Of a stretch of 64,000 nucleotides of DNA, positions 27,643 through 37,467 are shown in pieces (the stretch's first letter is position 1; every line of letters starts with the position of its first letter). This stretch comes from Paracoccus sp. R12_2. GTDB taxonomy: Bacteria > Pseudomonadota > Alphaproteobacteria > Rhodobacterales > Rhodobacteraceae. The translations under genes were made by a program, and so were the position numbers. A model generated the notes under the pieces. It had not been told where the DNA came from. It saw only the letters and a list, made by a program, of their open reading frames with translations, and ran no database searches. Where the stretch lies: assembly GCF_017744015.1 (NCBI RefSeq), contig NZ_JAGHRA010000001.1:434001-498000 (forward strand), read 5' to 3'.

Positions 27643-28229
27643 TTGTTTCACGTGAAACACAAGAGCGCCTGGACGAATATGCGGCGCTGCTGTCCCATTG
27701 GAACAGCAGGATCAACCTTGTCGCGCCCGGAACAATCGCTAATCTGCGACCCCGCCACATAGAAGACTGCCTTCAGATTTGCCAGCACGTGACGCCCGAG
27801 GACGGCATCTGGGCGGATCTTGGCAGCGGAGGCGGGTTGCCGGGGCTGGTGCTGGCCATCGCCTTTCAAAGGACTGATACCGAGTTTCGCTTGGTCGAAA
27901 GCGATCAGAGGAAAGCTGTGTTTCTGCGAACTGCGATCCGCCAGCTTGATCTAGCCAATGCGTCGGTCGTCACGCGGCGAATCGAAGATATCACTCCGCT
28001 GAATGCCGCCTATGTGTCGGCCAGAGCGCTTGCTCCTCTTCCCCTGCTTATGCCATATCTTTCAAGGCACATGGCAGATAACGGGCAGGCGTGGCTGATG
28101 AAGGGCGAACGGTGGCAAAGCGAAGTGCGTGACGCGCAAGCTGACTGGCGGTTTGCCTGCTCAGCCTATCCAAGCCTCACCCATTCGGGCGCGGCAATTC
28201 TCAAGATAAGCGAGGTCTCGCATGTCTGA
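27639..28229 (+). CDS. rsmG: 16S rRNA (guanine527-N7)-methyltransferase RsmG
   Basis: 196-residue SAM-dependent methyltransferase that modifies G527 of 16S rRNA. It has the fold start [16 protein letters not shown], the SAM loop [15 protein letters not shown] and [11 protein letters not shown]. The ATG at 27639 overlaps the mnmG stop by four bases, and its first codons (MIVSRETQE) are encoded by parS site 2. Its 3' end overlaps parA by eight bases. Confidence 0.94.
   Translation: MIVSRETQERLDEYAALLSHWNSRINLVAPGTIANLRPRHIEDCLQICQHVTPEDGIWADLGSGGGLPGLVLAIAFQRTDTEFRLVESDQRKAVFLRTAIRQLDLANASVVTRRIEDITPLNAAYVSARALAPLPLLMPYLSRHMADNGQAWLMKGERWQSEVRDAQADWRFACSAYPSLTHSGAAILKISEVSHV
27644..27659. other. 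parS centromere site 2
   Basis: A second perfect copy of the 16-base parS palindrome, 1.9 kb from the first. It lies over the mnmG/rsmG junction and encodes RsmG residues 2-7. Confidence 0.93.
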
Positions 28230-29007
28230 CCACAATATCGTGGCGATTGCCAACCAGAAGGGCGGTGTCGGAAAGACGACCACCGCGATCAATCTTGGCG
28301 CCGCACTGGCCGACGCCGGATACGAGACCGTGCTGATTGATCTGGATCCGCAGGGGAACGCATCGACGGGCCTTGGGATCCTGCCGGAACAGCGAGAGCG
28401 AACCATCTATGATCTGCTTGCCGGTCCCGAGACCCTTCAGGACTGTGCGGTGCCGACCCAGATTCCCAACCTGCGCATCGTTCCGGCGACCTCGGATTTG
28501 TCATCTGCCGATGTAGATCTGTCGCAGACCGCCGATCGGACGCGGCTGCTGCGTCGCAAGCTGGAATCGCTGCCGCAGGGCAGCATCGTGCTGATCGATT
28601 GCCCGCCGGCCCTGGGTCTGCTGACCGTCAATGCGATGGTGGCGGCGGATAGCGTGCTGGTTCCGCTTCAGGCGGAATTCTATGCGCTGGAAGGCCTGTC
28701 GCAGCTGCTGACCACCGTCAAACAGGTCCGGCGGACGGCGAATCCCGAACTGCGGATCAATGGTGTGCTGCTGACCATGTCGGATTATCGGAACAATCTC
28801 TCTCAGCAAGTCGAGGCGGACGCGCGGGCGACACTTGCGGATCTGGTCTATCCGACCGTGATTCCACGGAATGTCCGCGTGTCCGAGGCGCCGTCGCACG
28901 CCCAGCCCGTCCTGATCTATGATCCCAGCTCGAAAGGCAGCGCGGCTTATCGCGCATTCGCCGCCGAGTTTGCCGCCCGTCTCAAACTGGTTCCCGAGGA
29001 GGCCTGA
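28222..29007 (+). CDS. parA: Chromosome partitioning ATPase ParA
   Basis: 261-residue Walker-type ATPase that drives segregation of ParB-bound origins. The deviant Walker A KGGVGKTTT begins at residue 13, followed by LIDLDPQGNASTG and the Walker B-like VLIDCPPALG. Short N-terminus, as in chromosomal Soj-type ParA proteins. It ends two bases before parB, so parAB is one unit coupled to rsmG. Confidence 0.96.
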   Translation: MSDHNIVAIANQKGGVGKTTTAINLGAALADAGYETVLIDLDPQGNASTGLGILPEQRERTIYDLLAGPETLQDCAVPTQIPNLRIVPATSDLSSADVDLSQTADRTRLLRRKLESLPQGSIVLIDCPPALGLLTVNAMVAADSVLVPLQAEFYALEGLSQLLTTVKQVRRTANPELRINGVLLTMSDYRNNLSQQVEADARATLADLVYPTVIPRNVRVSEAPSHAQPVLIYDPSSKGSAAYRAFAAEFAARLKLVPEEA

Positions 29008-29009
29008 AC

Positions 29010-29903
29010 ATGTCCGACAGCAAGACCGCAAAGCGCGGGTTGGGGCGCGGGCTTTCCGCGTTGATGGCCGACATGGATCTGTCCGAGCAGACGCCGCAGG
29101 CGACGCCGCGCGATCAGACATTCGTTCCTATCGAGCAGTTGACAGCCAATCCCGATCAGCCGCGCAGAAAGTTTGATCCCGAGGCGCTGCAGGAACTGGC
29201 GGATTCGCTTCGCAACCGGGGCGTTCTTCAGCCGCTGATCGTCAGGCCGCATCCCTCCGATAGCGGCATCTTCCAGATCGTGGCGGGCGAGCGTCGCTGG
29301 CGCGCCGCCCAGATGGCGCAACTGCATGAATTGCCCGTCATCGTCCGCGAGATGTCCGATACCGAGGTTCTGGAAGTCGCGATCATCGAGAATATCCAGC
29401 GTGCTGACCTGAACGCGATCGAAGAGGCGGCCTCGTTTCGCCAGTTGATGGATCGGTTCGGGCATACGCAGGAAAGGCTTGCCGAGGCCCTGAACAAAAG
29501 CCGCAGCCATATTGCCAATCTGCTGCGTCTGCTGAACTTGCCGGATCAGGTTCAGGACCTGGTGAAGGACGGAAAGATCTCTGCCGGTCATGCACGGGCG
29601 CTGATCACGGCCCCCAACGCGGGGCAACTTGCGCGGAAGGTGATCGAGAAGGGGCTATCGGTCCGCGAGACGGAAGACCTTGTCCGCAAGCAATCATCTC
29701 AATCCGAAGCCGCGCCCCGCAAGGCAACGAAGTCACGGTCCGAAAAGGACGCGGACACCCGCGCGCTCGAGTCTGATCTTTCCGCGCATCTCAAGATGGG
29801 TGTGTCGATCAATCATACCGGTGTCGATGGCGGCACCTTGACGATCACCTACCGCGATCTTGATCAGCTGGATCGGCTTTGCCAGGTTCTTGGCGGGAAC
29901 TGA
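29010..29903 (+). CDS. parB: Chromosome partitioning protein ParB
   Basis: 297-residue CTP-dependent DNA clamp that binds parS. It begins with the KRGLGRGLSALM segment, then the CTPase motifs GVLQPLIVRP and GERRWRAAQ, then ENIQRADLNAIEEA and the helix-turn-helix SRSHIANLLRLL. A charged linker precedes the C-terminal dimerisation part. It is preceded by a GAGGAGGCC site that overlaps the parA stop. Confidence 0.96.
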   Translation: MSDSKTAKRGLGRGLSALMADMDLSEQTPQATPRDQTFVPIEQLTANPDQPRRKFDPEALQELADSLRNRGVLQPLIVRPHPSDSGIFQIVAGERRWRAAQMAQLHELPVIVREMSDTEVLEVAIIENIQRADLNAIEEAASFRQLMDRFGHTQERLAEALNKSRSHIANLLRLLNLPDQVQDLVKDGKISAGHARALITAPNAGQLARKVIEKGLSVRETEDLVRKQSSQSEAAPRKATKSRSEKDADTRALESDLSAHLKMGVSINHTGVDGGTLTITYRDLDQLDRLCQVLGGN

Positions 29904-29907
29904 CTTA

Positions 29908-29940
29908 ATGTAGTGTGTATTGGCTTCAAGCACACTACAT
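29908..29940. terminator. Inverted repeat after parB
   Basis: A perfect 10-base inverted repeat, ATGTAGTGTG / CACACTACAT, with a 13-base loop, four bases after the parB stop. The AT-rich edges and its position between convergent genes suggest a bidirectional terminator; no long T-tract is present. Confidence 0.55.
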
Positions 29941-29947
29941 AAGGTAG

Positions 29948-30304
29948 CTACTGCTCGGGTCGGCTTGCGACGAATGCGCCCACTGCCGCACAGGTCCCGG
30001 CCTGCAGGCCAATCACCCAGACCGGCAGATCCAGCCAGATGCTTAGCCCGATCCCCGCGGCCATCGCCGACACCGCCCAGATCTTCGCGATGCGGCTTAT
30101 CGCGCCACGTTCCTGCCATGCACGGACCGAGGGGCCATAGGTCGGGTTATCCAGGATCTTTTGCCGCAATCTGGGAGAACTGCGGGCGAATGCCCAGGCC
30201 GCAACCAGAAGGAACGGCACCGTGGGCATGACCGGCAGCGCGACACCGATCGCCCCCAGTGCCAGAAAAAGCGCGCCTACCGCGAACCAGATCTGCCGCT
30301 TCAT
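29948..30304 (-). CDS. DUF454 (YbaN) family membrane protein
   Basis: 118-residue protein with about three hydrophobic helices. Motifs GVALPVMPTVPFLLVAAWAFARSSPR (core PVMPTVPFLLVAAWAFARS) and LDNPTYGPSVRAW are typical of the YbaN/DUF454 family, whose function is unknown. It is the last gene of the leftward rph-rdgB-ridA-hemW operon, two bases after hemW. Confidence 0.88.
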   Translation of the reverse strand: MKRQIWFAVGALFLALGAIGVALPVMPTVPFLLVAAWAFARSSPRLRQKILDNPTYGPSVRAWQERGAISRIAKIWAVSAMAAGIGLSIWLDLPVWVIGLQAGTCAAVGAFVASRPEQ

Positions 30305-30306
30305 TG

Positions 30307-31476
30307 TCAGGCGGCCAGTTCGCGCAGGATCGCGTTCAGCACCGGGCGGCCTTGATCGGTGGCCATCAGGCGCCCGGACTGCCGACGGACCATGGCCAGG
30401 TCTTCCAGACCGGCGATCACATCCGCGTTCAATGGCGCACCAGCCATTCGCGCATAGCGCGCTTCGTCCAGCCCTTCGGAAAGTCGCATCGACATCAGAA
30501 GATATTCCATTGCCTGCTCATCAGCAGGGATGAACGCGCGAAGGGATTCACCCGTTCCGTTGCGCTCTACCGCGTCCAGCCATGCGCCGGGTGCGGAATG
30601 CGCCTCGGTCGCGACCCGGCCCTCAGCCAGTGTCACCCGCCCATGGGCACCAGGGCCGACCGCAGCCCAATCCCCCTGCCGCCAATAGACCAGATTGTGG
30701 CGGCTTTCTGCGCCCGGCGCGGCGTGGTTCGATATCTCATACCCCGCCATTCCGGCAGCGACGCAAATTTCCTGCGTATCCAGATACATATCCGCCGACA
30801 AATCATCTGTTGGCAGATCGCGCAGCTTGCCAGCCGCAGCGCGCGCGCCAAACGCCGTGCCGGGCTCGATCGTCAGTTGGTACAAGGACAGGTGATCCAT
30901 GGCCATGCTCAGCGCTTCGCGCAGTTCAGCCCGCCAGGCGTCTCGATCCTGGCCTTGCCGCGCATAGATCAGATCGAAGCTGACCCGATCAAAGCAGCCG
31001 CGCGCAACCTCGAACGCGGCGCGCGCTTCGGCGACCGAATGCATGCGACCCAACCGGCGCAGATCAGGATCATTCAGCGCCTGAACTCCCATCGACAGCC
31101 TGTTGACGCCCGCATCGGCATAGCCACGGAACCTGCTCTTCTCGACGCTGGTCGGATTGGCCTCCAGCGTGATCTCGATGTCATTGACAAAGCCCCATGC
31201 CGCGCGGGCGGCGCGCAAAATGCTGTCGACCGTCTCGGGCGCCATCAGCGACGGCGTTCCGCCGCCAAAGAAGATGCTGCCCAGATGCCTTCCGGGCAGT
31301 TCCGCGCCAAGCCGCGCGATCTCGGTTGACAGCGCATCCGCCCATCGCCGCTGATCGACCCGATCGACGACATGGCTGTTGAAATCGCAATAGGGGCATT
31401 TTGCCGCGCAGAACGGCCAGTGGACATACAGGCCGAATCCGCCCGCACGCCAGTCGGACTGCGCTGCATCGGTCAT
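30307..31476 (-). CDS. hemW: HemW-like radical SAM haem chaperone
   Basis: 389-residue radical SAM protein. The CX3CX2C cluster motif is C23-AAK-C27-PY-C30, after GLYVHWPFC. Also seen are FFGGGTPSLM, RLSMGVQALND and the C-terminal winged-helix EYLLMSMRLSEGL. The family was long misnamed coproporphyrinogen oxidase; HemW binds haem and helps deliver it. Starts four bases inside the end of the ridA gene. Confidence 0.9.
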   Translation of the reverse strand: MTDAAQSDWRAGGFGLYVHWPFCAAKCPYCDFNSHVVDRVDQRRWADALSTEIARLGAELPGRHLGSIFFGGGTPSLMAPETVDSILRAARAAWGFVNDIEITLEANPTSVEKSRFRGYADAGVNRLSMGVQALNDPDLRRLGRMHSVAEARAAFEVARGCFDRVSFDLIYARQGQDRDAWRAELREALSMAMDHLSLYQLTIEPGTAFGARAAAGKLRDLPTDDLSADMYLDTQEICVAAGMAGYEISNHAAPGAESRHNLVYWRQGDWAAVGPGAHGRVTLAEGRVATEAHSAPGAWLDAVERNGTGESLRAFIPADEQAMEYLLMSMRLSEGLDEARYARMAGAPLNADVIAGLEDLAMVRRQSGRLMATDQGRPVLNAILRELAA

Positions 31477-31847
31477 TCGCGCAAGGCCGTGACTTCGATC
31501 TCGACCTTCATTTCAGGACGGATCAATCCGGCGACCACCATCGTCGCCGCGGGCCTGATATCGCCCATTGCCGTACTCAGTGCAGGGGCAATCTGGTCGA
31601 CAAACGCCGCGTCGGTGACCGTGTATTGCACCCTGACAATGGCGTCCGGCGAAAATCCAGCCTCGGACAGCACGGCGAATATGGTCGCAAAACAGTTCTC
31701 TGCCTGCTCCAAGGCGCTGTCCGGCATCGTCATCGTGACATAGTCATAGCCGGTGACGCCCGAGACAAAGCACCAGTTTCCCTTCACGACAGCGCGGCTG
31801 TATCCCATCGCGGTCTCGAACGGCGATCCTGTCGAGATTCTATGCAA
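31473..31847 (-). CDS. RidA family (Rid/YjgF) protein
   Basis: 124-residue trimeric Rid-family protein that hydrolyses reactive enamines/imines or similar. Seen motifs are YSRAVVKGNWCFVSGVTG (core WCFVSGVTG), VRVQYTVTD and EIEVTALRE. The Rid active-site arginine is likely in the RVQYTV segment, so catalytic function is plausible. It overlaps hemW by four bases and rdgB by eight. Confidence 0.87.
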   Translation of the reverse strand: MHRISTGSPFETAMGYSRAVVKGNWCFVSGVTGYDYVTMTMPDSALEQAENCFATIFAVLSEAGFSPDAIVRVQYTVTDAAFVDQIAPALSTAMGDIRPAATMVVAGLIRPEMKVEIEVTALRE

Positions 31848-32448
31848 AGCAACCCTCGATCATCTTCGCGACGGCCAGTGCGCGGTGGCTCAGGCGGTTC
31901 TTTGCCTCAGGCGTCATCTCGCCAAGCGTCTGCCGGTGCCCGTTGGGCATGAAGATCGGATCATAGCCGTGCCCTTCGGCACCACGTGGCGGCCAGACGA
32001 CGCGACCCGGCAGAATACCCTCGAAGACCTCGTCATGGCCGTCCGGCCACATCAGCACCAAGGTGCAGCGGAACTGGGCGCAGCGTGGCTCGGGCGCGCC
32101 CGCGGCCTCTAGCTTTTCCCACGTCCGGGCCATGGCCATCGCAAAATCGCGACCATTGCCCGTCTCGGCCCAGTCGGCGGTATAGACCCCCGGCGCCCCG
32201 TTCAGCGCATCCACGCAGATCCCGCTGTCGTCGGCCAGAGCAGGCAGGCCCGTCGCCTCGACGGCCGCGCGCGCCTTGATGCGCGCATTGCCGACGAAGT
32301 TGTCCTCGGTCTCGACAGGCTCGCTCAGACCTGCCTCGGCGGCACCCGTCACCTCGACGCCAAAGGGGGCGAGAAGGGCGCGCATTTCCGCCAGCTTGCC
32401 GGGATTGTGGGTCGCGACCAGAAGGCGCGTTTCGGTGAACTTTCTCAT
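31840..32448 (-). CDS. rdgB: Non-canonical purine NTP pyrophosphatase (RdgB/HAM1)
   Basis: 202-residue enzyme that removes dITP and XTP from the nucleotide pool. It has [12 protein letters not shown] near residue 10, [23 protein letters not shown] and the [12 protein letters not shown] motif. Start at 32446-32448 (MRKFTE) overlaps the rph stop by four bases; the longer frame upstream is rph in another frame. Confidence 0.93.
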   Translation of the reverse strand: MRKFTETRLLVATHNPGKLAEMRALLAPFGVEVTGAAEAGLSEPVETEDNFVGNARIKARAAVEATGLPALADDSGICVDALNGAPGVYTADWAETGNGRDFAMAMARTWEKLEAAGAPEPRCAQFRCTLVLMWPDGHDEVFEGILPGRVVWPPRGAEGHGYDPIFMPNGHRQTLGEMTPEAKNRLSHRALAVAKMIEGCFA

Positions 32449-33158
32449 TCCAGCGCGGCCTTTTGCGCCGCGACCAGATCGGCCACCCCGGCTTCGGCCA
32501 GATCCAGCAGGCGGCCCATCTCGTCGCGGCTGAAGGTCGCGCCCTCGGCCGACATCTGCACCTCGATCAGCTTTCCCTTGCCGGTCATCACGAAATTGCC
32601 GTCGGTGCCGGCCTCGCTGTCCTCGGCATAGTCCAGATCGACGACCGGTTGTCCGGCATAGATGCCGCAGCTGACCGCCGCGACGTGGTCGATGATCGGA
32701 TCGCTGGTGACGGCGCCCGCCTTCATCAGCTTGTTCACCGCCAGGCGCAGCGCCACCCATCCGCCGGTGATCGAGGCGCAGCGGGTTCCGCCGTCGGCCT
32801 GGATCACGTCGCAGTCGATGGTGATCTGACGTTCACCCAAGGCCACGCGGTCGATACCGGCACGCAGGCTGCGGCCGATCAGCCGCTGAATTTCCTGAGT
32901 GCGGCCCGATTGCTTGCCCTGGGCCGCCTCGCGCCGGTTGCGGGTGTTGGTGGCGCGGGGCAGCATGCCGTATTCCGCCGTCACCCAGCCCAGGCCGGTT
33001 CCTTTCAGGAAACGCGGCGGATTGTCTTCGATGCTGGCTGTGCACAGCACATGCGTTTCGCCGCAGCGGATCAGGCAAGATCCTTCTGCATGGCGCATCA
33101 CCCCGGTTTCGATTGAAATCGGACGCATTTGGCTTAGATTCCGGCCAGAGGGGCGCAT
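32445..33158 (-). CDS. rph: Ribonuclease PH
   Basis: 237-residue phosphorolytic 3'-5' exoribonuclease for tRNA maturation. It has [39 protein letters not shown] core [14 protein letters not shown], the phosphate-site [16 protein letters not shown] (core [12 protein letters not shown]) and [18 protein letters not shown], all standard. It is the first gene of the leftward operon and is divergent from hrcA. Confidence 0.95.
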   Translation of the reverse strand: MRPSGRNLSQMRPISIETGVMRHAEGSCLIRCGETHVLCTASIEDNPPRFLKGTGLGWVTAEYGMLPRATNTRNRREAAQGKQSGRTQEIQRLIGRSLRAGIDRVALGERQITIDCDVIQADGGTRCASITGGWVALRLAVNKLMKAGAVTSDPIIDHVAAVSCGIYAGQPVVDLDYAEDSEAGTDGNFVMTGKGKLIEVQMSAEGATFSRDEMGRLLDLAEAGVADLVAAQKAALE

Positions 33159-33230
33159 GTGTCATCCTTTCGGTGAGGTTTCGCTGCCCAATACAGGGCC
33201 GCGCCCCCGTCACGCAAGCCCGCGAGGGAT

Positions 33231-34286
33231 ATGAGTCAGGAATCGGTACTCTCAGAACTTAACGACCGCTCCCGCGAGGTGTTTCGCCGGGTGGTCGAGA
33301 CCTATCTGGAAACCGGCGAGCCGGTGGGGTCGCGCACGTTGACGCGCGCGCTGTCCGAAAAGGTCAGCGCGGCGACAATCCGCAATGTGATGCAGGATCT
33401 TGAATTCATGGGCCTGCTGGACAGTCCGCACATTTCAGCAGGGCGCTTGCCGTCGCAGCTTGGGTTGCGGCTGTTCGTGGACGGCATGATGGAGGTTGAT
33501 GCCGTCGCGCCCACGGACCGGGCCGCGATCGATCAGACCTTGGGCAACGACGACCCCGATACCGGCCTGTTGCTGGACCGGGTCAGCACGGCGCTGAGTT
33601 CGATCACGCGGGGGGCGTCCCTGGTCCTGATGCCGAAACACGAGGCGCCCATCCGCCATATCGAATTCGTCAGCCTGGCGCCCGATCGCGCGCTTGTGGT
33701 GCTGGTCTTCGCCGATGGCCATGTCGAGAACCGCATTTTCACGCCGCCGCCCGGCCAGACTCCGTCTTCGATGCGCGAGGCCGGGAACTTCCTGAACGCG
33801 ATGGCCGAGGGGCGGACCCTGGCTGAACTGCGGACCCATCTGGGTCAGCAGATCGCGGTCAGGCGGCGCGAACTGGATGTTCTGGCGGCCGAACTGGTGC
33901 AATCCGGGCTGGCGCTGTGGGACGGTGAGAATACCGACCCTCGGCTGATCGTCCGCGGGCGCGCGAATCTTCTGGACCGCGAAGCCGCCGATCTGGACCG
34001 CATCCGGGTGCTGTTCGACGATCTTGAACGCAAGCGCGACATCGTCGAATTTCTGGAACTGACCGAAAGCGGCGACGGGGTGCGCATTTTCATCGGTTCC
34101 GAGAACAAGCTTTTTTCGCTTTCGGGTTCCGCTTTGGTGGTTTCTCCCTATATGAATGCCGACCGGAAGATTGTAGGCGCGGTGGGCGTCATCGGGCCGA
34201 CGCGGCTGAACTATGGCCGTATTGTTCCGATCGTGGATTACACGGCGCAGCTGGTGGGACGTGTCTTGTCCGGCCGGAAAGGATGA
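33231..34286 (+). CDS. hrcA: Heat-inducible transcription repressor HrcA
   Basis: 351-residue repressor. The N-terminal winged helix has EPVGSRTLTRAL and SAATIRNVMQDLEFMGLL with SPHISAGRLPS, and the body carries GENTDPRLIVRG and IGSENKLF. It normally binds CIRCE elements controlling groE. No CIRCE-like inverted repeat was seen in the 72-base gap to rph. The TGA overlaps grpE. Confidence 0.95.
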   Translation: MSQESVLSELNDRSREVFRRVVETYLETGEPVGSRTLTRALSEKVSAATIRNVMQDLEFMGLLDSPHISAGRLPSQLGLRLFVDGMMEVDAVAPTDRAAIDQTLGNDDPDTGLLLDRVSTALSSITRGASLVLMPKHEAPIRHIEFVSLAPDRALVVLVFADGHVENRIFTPPPGQTPSSMREAGNFLNAMAEGRTLAELRTHLGQQIAVRRRELDVLAAELVQSGLALWDGENTDPRLIVRGRANLLDREAADLDRIRVLFDDLERKRDIVEFLELTESGDGVRIFIGSENKLFSLSGSALVVSPYMNADRKIVGAVGVIGPTRLNYGRIVPIVDYTAQLVGRVLSGRKG

Positions 34287-34825
34287 GTTTGAGGATGACC
34301 GAGCAGAACGAACAGCCAAACGACGACATCATGGACGATCCGTTGGCCGATCCGTCCCACGATATCGCGCGCCTGACGGCCGAACGCGACGAGTTCCGCG
34401 ACAAGTGGATGCGCGCGCTGGCGGATGCAGAGAACTCGCGCAAGCGTGCCGACCGGGAACGCCGGGACGCAGAACAATATGGTGGGTCGCGACTCGCCCG
34501 CGACCTTCTGCCGGTCCATGACGCCCTGACGCGTGCGCTTGATGCCGCGGGCGATGAACAGCGGGCCGCAGCCTCGGCATTGATCGAGGGCGTCGAGCTG
34601 ACCTTGCGGGAATTGTCCAACGTCTTTGCAAAGCATGGAATCACCGTGATCACCCCGAAGGCCGGCGATCGTTTCGATCCGACATGGCATGAAGCCATGT
34701 TCGAGGCTGCGCTGCCGGGAACCACCGCTGGCGAGATCATTCAGGTCATGGAAGACGGCTTCGCGCTGCATGACCGGCTGCTGCGGCCTGCCAAGGTCGG
34801 CGTCAGCTCGACCCCGGCCAGTTGA
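34283..34825 (+). CDS. grpE: Nucleotide exchange factor GrpE
   Basis: 180-residue co-chaperone of DnaK. N-terminal coiled coil (about 20-65) with [24 protein letters not shown] (core [16 protein letters not shown]) is the GrpE signature, followed by the beta domain with [11 protein letters not shown] and [12 protein letters not shown] at 34283 overlaps the hrcA stop; a second ATG at 34295 with a TTGAGG upstream is equally good. dnaK and dnaJ are not in the window. Confidence 0.95.
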   Translation: MSLRMTEQNEQPNDDIMDDPLADPSHDIARLTAERDEFRDKWMRALADAENSRKRADRERRDAEQYGGSRLARDLLPVHDALTRALDAAGDEQRAAASALIEGVELTLRELSNVFAKHGITVITPKAGDRFDPTWHEAMFEAALPGTTAGEIIQVMEDGFALHDRLLRPAKVGVSSTPAS

Positions 34826-34833
34826 TCGGGTCG

Positions 34834-34854
34834 CCGGGGTGCGTTGCGCCCCGG
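34834..34854. terminator. GC-rich hairpin after grpE
   Basis: CCGGGG / CCCCGG arms with an internal GC pairing and small loop, nine bases after the grpE stop. No T-tract follows, so it may be a weak or Rho-assisted terminator. Confidence 0.4.
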
Positions 34855-34937
34855 TGCTACAACCTTCCTCTGACTTGCCGATCGTTCCCGTCCGCGCGAC
34901 CCTTGGAATGACTTTCGGTCAATCGGAGGAGGGGACC

Positions 34938-35522
34938 ATGGCCAACACAGATGGGGTGAAGATTCACCCCGCCGTGGATCACGGCATCAAGCCGGGCGAT
35001 CCGTCTTTTGCGGGCGGGGTGCTGGCGTGTCACTGCGCCACGAACCCTGTAAAGGTCCGCGTCGGAGGACAGACCGCCCATAACCACGTCTGCGGCTGCA
35101 CGAAGTGCTGGAAACCGGACGGCGCGGTTTTCAGTCAGGTCGCCGTGGTATCGCGCGACGCGATCGAGGTGCTGGAGAACGGCGACAAGCTGGAAATCGT
35201 CAACGCGGATGCACCGATCCAGCGCCACCGCTGCAAGGAATGCGGTGTTCACATGTATGGCCGGATCGAAAACAAGGATCATCCGTTCTACGGCCTTGAT
35301 TTCGTCCACACCGAACTGTCCGACGAAAACGGCTGGTCGGCGCCGGAATTCGCGGCCTTCGTAAGCTCGATCATCGAATCCGGCGTCGATCCGTCGCGGA
35401 TGGATGGCATCAGGTCGCGTCTGCGCGAACTGGGGCTTGAACCTTATGATGCCTTGTCGCCACCGTTGATGGATGCGATCGCGACTCACATCGCCAAGCG
35501 GTCCGGTGCCTTGCCCGCTTGA
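34938..35522 (+). CDS. gfa: S-(hydroxymethyl)glutathione synthase (Gfa)
   Basis: 194-residue zinc protein that promotes the adduct between formaldehyde and glutathione, first described in Paracoccus denitrificans. Zinc ligands are visible in [15 protein letters not shown] and RCKECGVH. The length agrees with Gfa (about 190). A strong GGAGGAGGGG site precedes the ATG; the frame upstream of it is an out-of-frame part of grpE. It sits upstream of flhA, as in P. denitrificans. Some groups regard Gfa as a glutathione carrier rather than an enzyme. Confidence 0.93.
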   Translation: MANTDGVKIHPAVDHGIKPGDPSFAGGVLACHCATNPVKVRVGGQTAHNHVCGCTKCWKPDGAVFSQVAVVSRDAIEVLENGDKLEIVNADAPIQRHRCKECGVHMYGRIENKDHPFYGLDFVHTELSDENGWSAPEFAAFVSSIIESGVDPSRMDGIRSRLRELGLEPYDALSPPLMDAIATHIAKRSGALPA

Positions 35523-35553
35523 CGCGGACAGGGACGGAATTCACAGAAATCCC

Positions 35554-35578
35554 AGGGGGCCGCGGAAACCGGCCCCCT
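35554..35578. terminator. Hairpin between gfa and flhA
   Basis: A 9-base perfect stem, AGGGGGCCG / CGGCCCCCT, with a seven-base loop, in the 99-base gap. No T-run follows. It may attenuate read-through or protect mRNA ends. Confidence 0.45.
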
Positions 35579-35621
35579 CGGCCATGACAGCAAGCCCGAT
35601 CGGAACGATAGGAGAGTAACG

Positions 35622-36752
<1,131 letters not shown>

Positions 36753-36778
36753 TCCTTCATCGCTGCTTAGGTAAAGAT

Positions 36779-36803
36779 ACGGCGGGGCCATCGGTCCCGC
36801 CGT
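36779..36803. terminator. Hairpin between flhA and the clpP-like gene
   Basis: An 8-base stem ACGGCGGG / CCCGCCGT with a nine-base loop lies in the 79-base gap before the clpP-like start. No T-run follows. It could give partial termination so that flhA is made at a higher level than the genes that follow. Confidence 0.4.
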
Positions 36804-36831
36804 CGCCATGAGAACAACAAGGAGCAGGCAG

Positions 36832-37467
36832 ATGCGCCATCAGTGGCTGGACGACGATGATGACGATGATGACGACGACCACCCGCAGAAGGGCGACAAG
36901 GATGGCGGTCTGGGCCTTCCCGAAGGCGACCGGATCGGAAAGCTGTATTTCAAGTCGCGGACGGTGATCGTTGCCGGTCCGATCAACGACAAGCTGGCAC
37001 AGCGGACCGTCGCACATCTTCTGGCCCTGGCCGAAGACAGCGACGCGCCGATCAATATGCTGATCTCGTCGCCGGGCGGGCATGTCGAATCCGGTGACAT
37101 GATCCATGACGTGATCAAGTTCATCCGTCCGACGGTGCGCACGATCGGGTCGGGCTGGGTCGCCTCTGCGGGCGCGCTGATCTTCGTCGGTGCGGACAGG
37201 GAAAACCGATACTGCCTGCCCAACACCCGCTTCCTGATCCACCAGCCCTCGGGCGGGATCGGCGGCACCTCGTCCGACATGATGATTCAGGCCGAACAGG
37301 TCCGGCTGATGCGCGACCGCCTGAACCACATCTTCGCCGACGCGACGGGTCAGCCGATCGAGCGGATCGAGAAGGACACCCATCGCGATTTCTGGCTGAA
37401 CACCCAAGAGGCGCTGGATTATGGCCTTCTGGGACGCGTCATCCGCAGCGTGGATGAACTGAAATGA
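36832..37467 (+). CDS. ClpP-like serine protease with an N-terminal poly-aspartate run
   Basis: 211-residue ClpP-family protein. All three catalytic residues are in place: Ser112 in GWVASAGALI, His137 in FLIHQPSGG, and Asp182 in DTHRDF. Also seen are ISSPGGHVESGD and EALDYGLLG. It is preceded by ten consecutive aspartates (residues 7-16) after MRHQWL, an acidic extension absent from standard ClpP. The ATG at 36832 is chosen because AAGGAG lies nine bases before it; an upstream ATG at 36808 lacks this. It is overlapped by the GNAT gene. Likely a second ClpP paralogue; its substrate and unfoldase partner are unknown. Confidence 0.85.
   Translation: MRHQWLDDDDDDDDDDHPQKGDKDGGLGLPEGDRIGKLYFKSRTVIVAGPINDKLAQRTVAHLLALAEDSDAPINMLISSPGGHVESGDMIHDVIKFIRPTVRTIGSGWVASAGALIFVGADRENRYCLPNTRFLIHQPSGGIGGTSSDMMIQAEQVRLMRDRLNHIFADATGQPIERIEKDTHRDFWLNTQEALDYGLLGRVIRSVDELK

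Noticed and set aside
33159..33230. Search for a CIRCE element before hrcA
   Set aside because: No TTAGCACTC-type inverted repeat was found in the gap; control of hrcA-grpE must work differently or from another site.
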